Shown: in pieces, positions 50,166-58,011 of the stretch | Layout of the letters: the number at the start of each line of letters is the position of its first letter | How positions within the stretch are numbered: position 1 is the stretch's first letter | DNA from: Massilia sp. HP4 | GTDB taxonomy: Bacteria > Pseudomonadota > Gammaproteobacteria > Burkholderiales > Burkholderiaceae_D | Direction of reading: 5' to 3' | Length of the DNA: 64,000 nt | Assembly (NCBI RefSeq): GCF_005222695.1 | Contig: NZ_STGG01000012.1 | Location: 310,001-374,000, forward strand | The notes under the pieces: model-generated | The model's database searches: none | The model's input: only the letters and a program-made list of their open reading frames with translations | What the model was told of the DNA's origin: nothing | Position numbers and translations under genes: made by a program

Positions 50166-50237
50166 ACGCCATACCGTTCATACCGTACAAACCATTTGAA
50201 TGGTTCATACTATATAAACGATATAAACGGTTTATAC
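50166..50237 (-). repeat. Tandem array of eight 9-bp repeats between rsmG and parA
   Basis: On the minus strand the 72 bases divide cleanly into nonamers: GTATAAACC, GTTTATATC, GTTTATATA, GTATGAACC, ATTCAAATG, GTTTGTACG, GTATGAACG, GTATGGCGT. Most begin GT and share a T-rich middle. Two perfect palindromes are included: AACCATTTGAATGGTT (50190-50205) and TATAAACGGTTTATA (50222-50236). It is AT-rich in a GC-rich chromosome and lies in the untranslated leader of parA, 12 bases after rsmG. Confidence 0.75.
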
Positions 50238-50249
50238 AGTTAATATGAT

Positions 50250-50900
50250 TTACCCGGTTCGCACTATGAACACCAGGTGACGCTCGGCGCCCAGTCTTGG
50301 AACCTGTAGCGGCTGCAAACCCATCACTTTCCACTCCTGTGGAAGCCGTTCGCGCTCCTCGCTCGGCGCCACCCCTTTCAAGGCGATGAATTTACCGCCC
50401 TCTTGCAGCAGGTGTCCCGACCAGTTGACGAAATCGGACAGGTCGGCGAACGCGCGCGAGGTGATCACGTCGAATTTGTCGCTCACCTGCAGATCCTGCA
50501 CCTTCATCGTGTGCACGCTGACGTTGGCCAGCCCGAGCTCCGCCTTGACTTGCGTGAGGAAGGCCGTTTTCTTGTGCACGGTGTCGATCATCGCCACCTT
50601 CATGTCAGGGCGGGTGATGGCCAGCACGGTGCCGGGCAAGCCGCCCCCTGCCCCGACGTCCAGCACATTGCGCGCGCCCTCGAATGCCGGCACCGCGGCC
50701 AGCGAATCGAGCAGGTGATGGGTCACCATCTGCATCGGGTCACGCAGCGAGGTCAGGTTGTACACCGCATTCCACTTGTGCATCAGCTGCAGGTAGGCCA
50801 TCAACCTGGTTTGCTGTTCCGGCGTGACGTCCAGTCCCATCTCGGCGATGCCATCGGCCAGCACCTTTGCCAGCGCATCGCGGTCGAACGCATACTTCAT
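50250..50900 (-). CDS. rsmG: 16S rRNA (guanine527-N7)-methyltransferase
   Basis: SAM-dependent methyltransferase (GidB) that modifies G527 of 16S rRNA; loss gives low-level streptomycin resistance. 216 residues with [17 protein letters not shown] near the N-terminus and the SAM motif [12 protein letters not shown]. Its ATG overlaps the mnmG stop by four bases (ATGA), the usual gidA-gidB coupling. Confidence 0.97.
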   Translation of the reverse strand: MKYAFDRDALAKVLADGIAEMGLDVTPEQQTRLMAYLQLMHKWNAVYNLTSLRDPMQMVTHHLLDSLAAVPAFEGARNVLDVGAGGGLPGTVLAITRPDMKVAMIDTVHKKTAFLTQVKAELGLANVSVHTMKVQDLQVSDKFDVITSRAFADLSDFVNWSGHLLQEGGKFIALKGVAPSEERERLPQEWKVMGLQPLQVPRLGAERHLVFIVRTG

Positions 50901-52825
50901 TGCGCCGCCTCCGTGGTTGGAGCAAAGCCCTGGACACCGCGTTTTTTCAGGTGCACCAGCAGCAGCGAAATCGCCGCCGGGGTCACGCCCGAAATGCGCG
51001 AGGCCTGGCCGAGGGTTTCCGGCCGCTGCTTGTCGAGCTTCTGGCGCACTTCGAACGACAGGGCAGCGATCTCCAGGTAGTTCAGGTTCTCGGGCAGCTT
51101 CAGGTTTTCGTAGTGGTCATGGCGTTCGACTTCGCGCGCCTGGCGATCGATATAGCCCGAATACTTCAGCTGGATCTCGACCTGCTCTTTCACGGCCGGA
51201 TCGTCGACGCCGGGACCGGCGAGCGGTTGGCCTTCGGCGCCCTGCATCGTCATCAGGGTGTTGTATTCGACACCTGGTCTGCGCAGCAGGTCGGCCAGGT
51301 TGTACTCGCGCTCGAGTGCCTGTCCTACCACGCGTTCCGATTCGGCCGCAGCCAGGATACGTGGGTTGACCCAGGTCGATTTCAGGCGCTCGAGTTCGCG
51401 GGCGACCGCTTCGCGCTTGGTCTCGAAGGCTTGCCAGCGCGCGTCGTCGACGATGCCCAGCTGGCGGCCGACCTCGGTCAGGCGCATGTCGGCGTTATCT
51501 TCGCGCAGCGACAGGCGGTACTCGGCGCGGCTGGTGAACATGCGGTAGGGCTCGGCCACGCCCTGCGTGGTGAGGTCGTCGACCAGCACGCCGAGGTAGG
51601 CTTCCGAACGGCCCGGCGTCCAGGCATCCTTGCCCTGGGTTTGCAGCGCCGCGTTCAGGCCGGCCAGCAAGCCTTGCGCCGCGGCTTCTTCGTAGCCGGT
51701 GGTGCCGTTGATCTGGCCGGCGAAGAACAGGCCCTTGATCGCGCGGGTTTCGAGCGAGGCCTTCAGGCCGCGCGGGTCGAAGTAATCGTATTCGATCGCA
51801 TAACCGGGACGCAGGATGAAGGCGTTCTCCATGCCGCGCATCGAACGCACCAGTTCGAGCTGGACGTCGAACGGCAGGCTGGTCGAGATCCCGTTCGGAT
51901 AGAACTCGTTGGTGGTCAGCCCCTCGGGCTCGAGGAAGATCTGGTGCGACTCCTTCGACGCGAAGCGGTGGATCTTGTCTTCGATCGACGGGCAGTAGCG
52001 CGGGCCTACGCCTTCGATGACGCCGGTGTACATCGGGCTGCGGTCCAGGCCGGCGCGGATGATGTCGTGGGTGCGCTCATTGGTGTGCGTGACCCAGCAC
52101 GGCACCTGGCGCGGATGCATCGCCACATTGCCCATATACGAAAACACCGGCACCGGATCGAGGTCGCCCGGCTGTTCGCTCAGCACCGAGAAGTCGATGC
52201 TGCGGCCATCGATGCGCGGCGGCGTACCGGTCTTCAACCTGCCCTGCGGCAGCTTGAGTTCCTTCAGGCGCGCGGACAGCGAGGTGGCCGGTGGATCGCC
52301 GGCGCGCCCGCCCGAGTAATTCTGCAGGCCGACGTGGATCTTCCCGTCGAGGAAAGTACCGGCGGTCAGCACCACGGCGCGGGCGCGGAACTTCAGGCCG
52401 ACCTGGGTGACGGCGCCGACCACGCGGTCGCCCTCCACCATCAGGTCATCGACGGCCTGCTGGAACAACCACAGGTTCGGCTGGTTTTCCAGGCGCGAGC
52501 GGATCGCCGCCTTGTACAGGACGCGATCGGCCTGCGCGCGGGTGGCGCGCACGGCCGGGCCCTTGGACGAATTCAGGATGCGGAACTGGATGCCCGCTTC
52601 GTCGGTGGCAATGGCCATCGCGCCGCCGAGGGCGTCGACTTCCTTGACCAGGTGACCCTTGCCGATGCCGCCGATCGACGGATTGCAAGACATGGCGCCA
52701 AGGGTTTCGATATTGTGTGTCAGCAGCAAGGTCTGTTGACCGGTGCGTGCGGACGCGAGTGCTGCTTCGGTGCCGGCATGGCCGCCGCCGACGACGATAA
52801 CGTCGAATTCAGTTGGAAATAGCAT
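50897..52825 (-). CDS. mnmG: tRNA uridine 5-carboxymethylaminomethyl modification enzyme MnmG
   Basis: FAD protein (GidA) that with MnmE modifies U34 of several tRNAs. 642 residues: FAD-binding [21 protein letters not shown] at the start, [23 protein letters not shown], and a C-terminal helical domain. The start is the ATG at 52825; the frame is open to 52969, but that upstream part covers the two parS sites and is not conserved. Heads the mnmG-rsmG-parA-parB run. Confidence 0.97.
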   Translation of the reverse strand: MLFPTEFDVIVVGGGHAGTEAALASARTGQQTLLLTHNIETLGAMSCNPSIGGIGKGHLVKEVDALGGAMAIATDEAGIQFRILNSSKGPAVRATRAQADRVLYKAAIRSRLENQPNLWLFQQAVDDLMVEGDRVVGAVTQVGLKFRARAVVLTAGTFLDGKIHVGLQNYSGGRAGDPPATSLSARLKELKLPQGRLKTGTPPRIDGRSIDFSVLSEQPGDLDPVPVFSYMGNVAMHPRQVPCWVTHTNERTHDIIRAGLDRSPMYTGVIEGVGPRYCPSIEDKIHRFASKESHQIFLEPEGLTTNEFYPNGISTSLPFDVQLELVRSMRGMENAFILRPGYAIEYDYFDPRGLKASLETRAIKGLFFAGQINGTTGYEEAAAQGLLAGLNAALQTQGKDAWTPGRSEAYLGVLVDDLTTQGVAEPYRMFTSRAEYRLSLREDNADMRLTEVGRQLGIVDDARWQAFETKREAVARELERLKSTWVNPRILAAAESERVVGQALEREYNLADLLRRPGVEYNTLMTMQGAEGQPLAGPGVDDPAVKEQVEIQLKYSGYIDRQAREVERHDHYENLKLPENLNYLEIAALSFEVRQKLDKQRPETLGQASRISGVTPAAISLLLVHLKKRGVQGFAPTTEAAQ

Positions 52826-52858
52826 GATGGGATGTGAGGCGAGGAGACTTAATGCGCG

Positions 52859-52864
52859 ATTATA
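52859..52864 (-). promoter_or_regulatory. Likely -10 box of the mnmG promoter
   Basis: A perfect TATAAT on the minus strand, 34 bases before the mnmG ATG. The -35 region is a poor match, so it may depend on an activator or be weak. The first parS site lies 50 bases upstream. Confidence 0.4.
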
Positions 52865-52913
52865 GATTCTTTTTTCTTGCCGGACTCTCGGTCGCCGCGA
52901 AAACGACATATTT

Positions 52914-52929
52914 TGTTTCACGTGAAACC
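52914..52929. promoter_or_regulatory. parS site 1
   Basis: TGTTTCACGTGAAACC, one base off the consensus TGTTTCACGTGAAACA and palindromic at its core. ParB loading site in the region upstream of mnmG. Confidence 0.9.
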
Positions 52930-52952
52930 TTATTCTGCAGTTATTACGCTGG

Positions 52953-52968
52953 TGTTTCACGTGGAACA
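52953..52968. promoter_or_regulatory. parS site 2
   Basis: TGTTTCACGTGGAACA, one base off consensus. 39 bases from site 1; sites 1-3 form a cluster over 110 bases. Confidence 0.9.
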
Positions 52969-52975
52969 AGTGGCA

Positions 52976-53002
52976 AATAAAAAAGCCGGGCTTGAACCCG
53001 GT
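52976..53002 (-). terminator. Terminator of the TSUP transporter gene
   Basis: Stem CCGGG / CCCGG around a 6-base loop, extended at its ends, followed by a T-rich run (reads AAAAAAT on the plus strand before the stem). Lies between parS sites 2 and 3. Confidence 0.75.
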
Positions 53003-53007
53003 CTCGA

Positions 53008-53023
53008 TGTTTCACGTGGAACA
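53008..53023. promoter_or_regulatory. parS site 3
   Basis: TGTTTCACGTGGAACA, identical to site 2. Lies between the TSUP gene and its terminator. Confidence 0.9.
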
Positions 53024-53030
53024 ATCAGAT

Positions 53031-53801
53031 TTACCAGCCCAGCTTTGTGAAAGAATCGTAGGCTGTCTTTACAATCAGTGCCGTGACGACGAACAGGAAA
53101 AGTTTGCGCACAAAACCGCTGCCATGCTTCAAGGCGAGCCTGGTGCCGATCACGGAACCGACGATCTGACAGCCTGCCATCAACAAGCCGAGTTGCCACA
53201 GCAAATGTCCGCTATAGCCGAACCACATCAGCGCCGACAGATTGCAGGCAACGTTGACCACCTTGGCCGCCGCCGACGCACTGAGGAAATCGAAGCCAAA
53301 GAAGCGCACAAACAGGAACAGCAGGAAACTGCCGGTGCCCGGACCAAAGAAGCCGTCATAAAAACCGATGGCGGCGCCGATGCCGATCGCCCAGTAACGC
53401 TCAGCCATCCCGCTATGCAGCGGCGCATGCACCGCACCCAGGTCCTTCTTCATGAAGGTATAGACGGCAACCGCAACCAGGACGAATGGCAATAGCGCGC
53501 GAATGAAATCGGCCGGCACCCGCGTCACGGTCCAGGCGCCGACAAAGGACAAGGCAAACGCGGCGATCGCTGCCGGCGCCGCCGTGCTCCACGCAACCCG
53601 CACCCGGCGCGCGTAACTGGCGGCTGCCGAGCTCGTACCGAAGATCGCTGCGAGTTTATTGGTGCCGAGGATGGTCGCCGGCGCTTCCTTCGGCAACAGG
53701 GAAAACATGGCGGGAAGCTGGATCAGGCCGCCGCCGCCGACAACGGCGTCGACCAGGCCGGCAGCGAAGGCAGCGCCGCCAAGCCAAACAACATCGATCA
53801 T
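53031..53801 (-). CDS. TSUP family transporter (TauE/SafE-like)
   Basis: A 256-residue inner-membrane protein with about eight helices. GLVDAVVGGGGLIQLPAM and GTNKLAAIFGTSSAAASY are the first repeat signatures, and GFYDGFFGPGTGSFLLFLFV the second. Proteins of this family move sulfite, sulfoacetate or other organosulfur anions; substrate unknown here. The gene ends next to parS site 3. Confidence 0.9.
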   Translation of the reverse strand: MIDVVWLGGAAFAAGLVDAVVGGGGLIQLPAMFSLLPKEAPATILGTNKLAAIFGTSSAAASYARRVRVAWSTAAPAAIAAFALSFVGAWTVTRVPADFIRALLPFVLVAVAVYTFMKKDLGAVHAPLHSGMAERYWAIGIGAAIGFYDGFFGPGTGSFLLFLFVRFFGFDFLSASAAAKVVNVACNLSALMWFGYSGHLLWQLGLLMAGCQIVGSVIGTRLALKHGSGFVRKLFLFVVTALIVKTAYDSFTKLGW

Positions 53802-53885
53802 GGAAGACTTTCAGGGGAGGTGCAGAGCCGATATTCTACGGCAAGCATGCCGTACCGACACGGCGCCGCCCTCTCCTACGGCGGC

Positions 53886-54725
53886 TCACGCCGGCGTGAC
53901 GGCAGCCGTGGTCGTGGCGAATTCGATGAGCAGGGTATTGAGCTTTTCAGCACCCGACAGTTGCAGCCAATGACCGACACCATCGATGCGCGCATACTGG
54001 AAACCAGCGCGGCATTGCTCGCGTGTTTCGAGCATCTGCCGCTCGCCCAATGCGGGATCGTGTTCGCTCCAGACACCCAGCACCGGCACATCGACTGGCT
54101 TCCATCGGCGTGTGCTGGATGCCTTCAGGTTCGCCCGATAGTAATTGAGCGCGGCGGTCAGGCGGCCCTGGGGCGCCAATGCATCGATCCAGAGCTGCTG
54201 CTGTTCACGGCTGCGGTTCATCGATCGCAAGGCCGCCCAGTTCCCGGCTTTCAACAGCGTTTCGGCCAGGACCGGCGTTACGAACACGCCCATATACCAG
54301 AAGCGCAGCTTCTGCCCGAGCCCCGCTTTTGCGATCGCCTTCGGATGCCCGACCGACAGCGCTGCATAGCGGCTGACCCGCTGCGGCGCATGCATGGCGA
54401 GATGCCAGCCGATCAGGGCGCCCCAGTCGTGACCGACCACGGTCGCCTGCTCGATGCCCAGCGCATCCATCAGGCGCAATACATCGTCGGCAAGGAAATC
54501 GATCGCATAGGCGCCGGCCTCGCCCGGCATATCGGTCTTGCCGTAGCCGCGCAGATCGGGAGCGATGACGCGGAAACCTGCCGCGGCCAGTGCCGGAATC
54601 TGGCGGCGCCAGATCGCATGGGTATCCGGGAAGCCATGCAGGAGCACAACTGGCGCGCCCTCACCGGCCGTCACGTAATGCATGTTCAAGCCATTGACAT
54701 TGGCGTACTGCGACACGACGTCCAT
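53886..54725 (-). CDS. Alpha/beta hydrolase, epoxide-hydrolase-like
   Basis: A 279-residue alpha/beta hydrolase. Oxyanion region VVLLHGFPDTHAIWRRQIPAL; nucleophile elbow VVGHDWGALIGW, where the Asp is the nucleophile typical of epoxide hydrolases and haloalkane dehalogenases; acid candidate in WSEHDPALGER; base His in IDGVGHWLQLSGAEK. The substrate is unknown. Its start lies at the left edge of the putative oriC. Confidence 0.88.
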   Translation of the reverse strand: MDVVSQYANVNGLNMHYVTAGEGAPVVLLHGFPDTHAIWRRQIPALAAAGFRVIAPDLRGYGKTDMPGEAGAYAIDFLADDVLRLMDALGIEQATVVGHDWGALIGWHLAMHAPQRVSRYAALSVGHPKAIAKAGLGQKLRFWYMGVFVTPVLAETLLKAGNWAALRSMNRSREQQQLWIDALAPQGRLTAALNYYRANLKASSTRRWKPVDVPVLGVWSEHDPALGERQMLETREQCRAGFQYARIDGVGHWLQLSGAEKLNTLLIEFATTTAAVTPA

Positions 54726-54955
54726 TCGTTTCCCCTGTACCGCAGCTCAACGGAAATACAGCTTACCAGAACGTAAACGCCTGTCCAGACCCCAGCTGTG
54801 GATAAGCTATTTGATATCCACAGGCATCGTTTGTGTAGAACTCGGCTTTTTTGCACAGGCAAAAATCTTGTCCAGATTTGCCACCAAGGAGTTTGCGCAG
54901 CAGTGCACCGACTTATCCGTGACGTAAATCCATGATTTCGCGCTCTTTAATGGGC

Positions 54956-55006
54956 TTGTCCACAGAAAGCTGCTGCCGTTAACCACTACTATCAATGTTG
55001 TATACA
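54956..55006 (+). repeat. oriC module A
   Basis: TTGTCCACA (DnaA box, one mismatch), a GC-richer spacer, then ACTACTATCAAT followed by GTTGTATACA. The box is the weakest of the three modules. Confidence 0.7.
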
Positions 55007-55311
55007 GATCTTGGTTGTAAACCTGGCGAGCCCCGAATAAAAAAAAATTCGCCAGCCCGTGGCAAATCGGAACATCGCTGACGCGCCTGCCAAACATTCC
55101 AGTCGCCTTCATCGCCAGGCAAGTCGATTCCTCATCCTGCGTGACCAGCTTGAATAGGAATCTGGGGGCTGTGGAAAACCCGATGCATATCCACAGCATG
55201 GAATGTGCAAAAACCCCTGCTTCATCGACCACCGAAATTTCTATCCAGTTTTCCTACAGCGCCATCACAAGCGTTTTCCAGCGGGTTAACACGACCGTAA
55301 ACTACTGATGT

Positions 55312-55376
55312 TGTGGAAAAAACTGGATTTATCCACAAAGACGTATGCGTTTACTATTACTACCATTCTGTATACA
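55312..55376 (+). repeat. oriC module B
   Basis: Facing boxes TGTGGAAAA (55312) and perfect TTATCCACA (55329), then a spacer, then TTACTATTACTACCATTC and TGTATACA. Longest run of TTA/CTA triplets of the three. Confidence 0.75.
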
Positions 55377-55644
55377 AGCTTTTAGATACAACAACATAGG
55401 AAATCCGCCGCCACCATCGTCAACGCAATCCGCCGACTGCAAGCCAAAAACGGGGGAGTCACAACGATCGACGATGACTTGGCAATGCTGACTGGATCGG
55501 GCTTGTGGAAAAGCCGCTGCATATCCACAGGAGCAGATGTGCAGAACAGGTGGTTTTCCTGAAAGCGAATTTGTTGTCCAAGAATCGTTCAAACCGAACG
55601 CAAGCTTTTTCCAGCCCGTAAACGACGCCGTAAACCATTGATAC

Positions 55645-55711
55645 TGTGGAGTAAACGGGCTTTATCCACAGAGAACGTCGCGTTTACCTACTACTATCAA
55701 TCTTGTATACA
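55645..55711 (+). repeat. oriC module C
   Basis: TGTGGAGTA (55645) and perfect TTATCCACA (55662), GC-richer GAGAACGTCGCG, then TTTACCTACTACTATCAAT, followed by CTTGTATACA and the AT-rich CTTAATTAAATAAG. Closest to the DnaA box / GC cluster / DnaA-trio / AT-rich unwinding layout. Confidence 0.75.
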
Positions 55712-55996
55712 TATCTCTTAATTAAATAAGCAAACACAGGGCAAGCAAAAAAAAGCGTCTTCCAGAACAGATCGATCACCCCTTCCAGCAAGTTCCTCGA
55801 GCAACACACATGACAAACTGAAAGCGATACAAGCTGTGTACAATCCGTGCCTTATGCACAGTTGCCTGTCTGAACGACCTTTAGAAGCGTCGAGGAGGCG
55901 CTGGAAGCGATTCGCAGCACATGCCGATGCTGCGCCTTGCTGGAAGGCTTGCAACGCCCCAAAACGTCTCTCCACCTTTTCAATTAGTAGAAAAAC

Positions 55997-56764
55997 ATGC
56001 GTCTAGGGATCATCAGCGCCTTGCACGAAGAACAGGCAGGGCTCGTAGAAGCCATGGAAGGGCCCGCCACGCTCATCTACGGCAAACGCGAGTTCCGGGT
56101 CGGACGACTGTGGGAAATCGACGCTGTGTGCGTTTTATCGCGTATTGGGAAGGTTGCTGCTGCCATGACCGCGACTACGCTTGTGGAAAAGTTCGGAGTT
56201 ACGCACATCCTCTTCACGGGCGTTGCCGGTGCGGGGGATAAAACGATCCGGGTCGGCGACATCGTGGTGGCAGAATCGCTGGTCCAGCACGATATGGATG
56301 CGAGTCCCTTGTTCCCGCGATTCGAGGTGCCGCTCACCGGCCAGACGCATTTCCAGCCCGACCAGCAATTCTCGACGCGCCTGTCCGGCGCCGCCCACGC
56401 TTTCCTTGAATCCGATTTCCTGGACACGATCGCCGAATCCGAAAGACAGGCCTTCGGTCTCGCACAGCCACGAGTGCATCGCGGCCTGATCGCCAGCGGC
56501 GACCAGTTCGTCAACGATCGGCTGCGGATCGAGGCGCTGAACGACGCCTTGCCCGGCCTGGTCGCGGTGGAAATGGAAGGCGCCGCGGTGGCGCAGGTCT
56601 GCCATGAACTGGACGTGCCGTTCGCCGTCATCCGCGCGATCTCGGACAACGCCAACGAAAACGCGGCCCACGACTTCATGCGCTTCGTGATGTCGGTGGC
56701 CGCGCAGTATGCTTTTCATATCACTCGGCGCCTGTGCCGGGATCTTGCGCACGAGTCCCTCTAG
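55997..56764 (+). CDS. 5'-methylthioadenosine/S-adenosylhomocysteine nucleosidase
   Basis: A 255-residue nucleosidase of the PNP_UDP_1 family, hydrolysing MTA and SAH to adenine plus a thio-sugar; recycles products of polyamine and methylation reactions. [18 protein letters not shown] is the typical start, with [20 protein letters not shown] and [30 protein letters not shown]. First gene to the right of oriC. Its TAG and that of ald share the palindrome CTAG, so the convergent genes overlap by four bases. Confidence 0.9.
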   Translation: MRLGIISALHEEQAGLVEAMEGPATLIYGKREFRVGRLWEIDAVCVLSRIGKVAAAMTATTLVEKFGVTHILFTGVAGAGDKTIRVGDIVVAESLVQHDMDASPLFPRFEVPLTGQTHFQPDQQFSTRLSGAAHAFLESDFLDTIAESERQAFGLAQPRVHRGLIASGDQFVNDRLRIEALNDALPGLVAVEMEGAAVAQVCHELDVPFAVIRAISDNANENAAHDFMRFVMSVAAQYAFHITRRLCRDLAHESL

Positions 56765-57876
56765 CCCAGCAGCGAATCGGCCGGAATGTAGTCGTAGCCC
56801 AGGGCTTGGGCGACGGCTTCGAAGGTGACCTTGCCCTGGCAGACGTTCAGGCCACGGCGCAGGTGGATATCGTCCGCCAGCGCGCGCTGCCAGCCCTTGT
56901 TGGCGAGCGCCAGGGCATGGCCGATGGTGGCGTTGTTGAGGGCGAAGGTCGAGGTGCGCGCCACCGCGCCCGGCATATTCGCCACGCAGTAGTGGACCAC
57001 GCCGTCGACCAGGAAGGTCGGATCGGCATGCGTCGTCGGGTGCGAGGTCTCGAAGCAGCCGCCCTGGTCGATCGCCACGTCGACCACCACCGCGCCCTTC
57101 TTCATGCGCGACACCATATCGCGCGTGACCAGCTTGGGCGCTGCGGCGCCCGGCACCAGCACGCCGCCGATCACCAGGTCGGCGGACAGCACGGCTTCCT
57201 CGAGCGCGTGGCCATTGGAAAACAGGGTCGAGATGCGGTTGCCGAACACCAGGTCGAGCTGGCGCAGCCGGTCGACATTCTTGTCGAGCACCGTGACCCG
57301 CGCACCGGTGCCGACCGCCATCTGCAGCGCATTGGTGCCGACCACGCCGGCGCCGATGATGACGATGTGGCCGGCCGCCACGCCGGGCACGCCGCCCAGC
57401 AGAAGGCCCATGCCGCCACGCGATTTTTCCAGGTGGGCTGCGCCGGCCTGGATCGACATGCGGCCGGCGACTTCGCTCATCGGCGCGAGCAGGGGCAAGC
57501 CGCCGCCCGGGCCGGTGATCGTTTCATAGGCAATGCAGACGGCGCCCGACTTGACCAGGGCGGCGGTTTGCCCGGGATCGGGGGCGAGGTGGAGGTAGGT
57601 ATAGAGAATCTGGCCTTCGCGCAGCATCGCGCATTCAGCCGCTTGCGGCTCCTTGACCTTGACGATCAGGTCGGCGCGTGCGAAGACTTCTTGTGCGCTG
57701 TCGACGATGGTGGCGCCGGCGGCGGTGTACTGGGCGTCATCCAGGCCGATATCGATGCCTGCGCCTTGCTGGACGATGACCTGGTGGCTGCGTGACACGA
57801 GTTCGTGGACCGAAGGCGGCGTGAGGCCGACGCGGTATTCGTGGTTCTTGATTTCCTTTGGAACGCCTACAAGCAT
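56761..57876 (-). CDS. ald: Alanine dehydrogenase
   Basis: NAD-dependent, reversible conversion of L-alanine to pyruvate and ammonia. 371 residues: [20 protein letters not shown] at the start, KVKEPQ with a catalytic Lys near 74-76, [10 protein letters not shown] with the catalytic His near 96, [24 protein letters not shown] as the NAD site, and [19 protein letters not shown]. It sits between mtnN (convergent) and putA (upstream on the same strand), a likely amino-acid catabolism context. Confidence 0.96.
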   Translation of the reverse strand: MLVGVPKEIKNHEYRVGLTPPSVHELVSRSHQVIVQQGAGIDIGLDDAQYTAAGATIVDSAQEVFARADLIVKVKEPQAAECAMLREGQILYTYLHLAPDPGQTAALVKSGAVCIAYETITGPGGGLPLLAPMSEVAGRMSIQAGAAHLEKSRGGMGLLLGGVPGVAAGHIVIIGAGVVGTNALQMAVGTGARVTVLDKNVDRLRQLDLVFGNRISTLFSNGHALEEAVLSADLVIGGVLVPGAAAPKLVTRDMVSRMKKGAVVVDVAIDQGGCFETSHPTTHADPTFLVDGVVHYCVANMPGAVARTSTFALNNATIGHALALANKGWQRALADDIHLRRGLNVCQGKVTFEAVAQALGYDYIPADSLLG

Positions 57877-57930
57877 GGTTGTCTCCTGTTGTGTTGTGCT
57901 GCTGCTGACTCTCCTGCTGTTCTATTCATT

Positions 57931-57965
57931 GTTGAACGCGTCGGCGGCAAAGCCGCCAACCCTAC
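57931..57965. repeat. 35-bp palindromic (REP-like) repeat, copy 2
   Basis: Same 35 bp as at 26826-26860 in opposite orientation with one mismatch: GTTGAACGCG, TCGGCGGCAA, AGCCGCCAAC, CCTAC. Immediately followed at 57971-57995 by a different hairpin (GGGTGGCGGG/CCCGCCCACCC), so this copy forms a two-unit cluster between ald and putA. Confidence 0.75.
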
Positions 57966-57970
57966 GGAAC

Positions 57971-57995
57971 GGGTGGCGGGAGAACCCGCCCACCC
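57971..57995. repeat. Adjacent GC-rich hairpin
   Basis: GGGTGGCGGG (57971-57980) / CCCGCCCACCC (57985-57995) with an AGAA loop and one extra C. Paired with the 35-bp repeat, as in interspersed palindromic clusters. Confidence 0.6.
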
Positions 57996-58011
57996 GGTGT
58001 GATGACGATTC

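Larger units (their letters stand above)
54726..55996. other. oriC: Probable chromosomal replication origin (oriC)
   Basis: A 1.27 kb region without a convincing gene, AT-richer than its surroundings. Perfect DnaA boxes: TGTGGATAA at 54797-54805 and TTATCCACA at 55329-55337 and 55662-55670. Near-perfect boxes lie at 54814, 54956, 55170, 55187, 55312, 55504, 55521 and 55645. Three modules (boxes at 54956, 55329, 55662) each have a box, a 13-14-base spacer, CTA-type trinucleotides and an AT-rich segment with TATACA. parAB and parS lie on the left flank; mtnN on the right. dnaA itself is not in the window. Confidence 0.85.

Noticed and set aside
50137-50334. A 65-codon leftward frame over the rsmG-parA gap
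   Set aside because: It overlaps the end of rsmG and its repetitive Tyr/Asn/Met pattern is the translation of the 9-bp tandem array.
54807-55232. A 141-codon leftward open frame within the gene-free region
   Set aside because: It spans DnaA boxes and oriC module A, has no recognisable domain and an odd composition with many Cys and aromatic residues; better explained as part of oriC.
55329-55592. An 87-codon leftward open frame inside oriC
   Set aside because: It starts and ends among the DnaA boxes and repeated modules with no family similarity.
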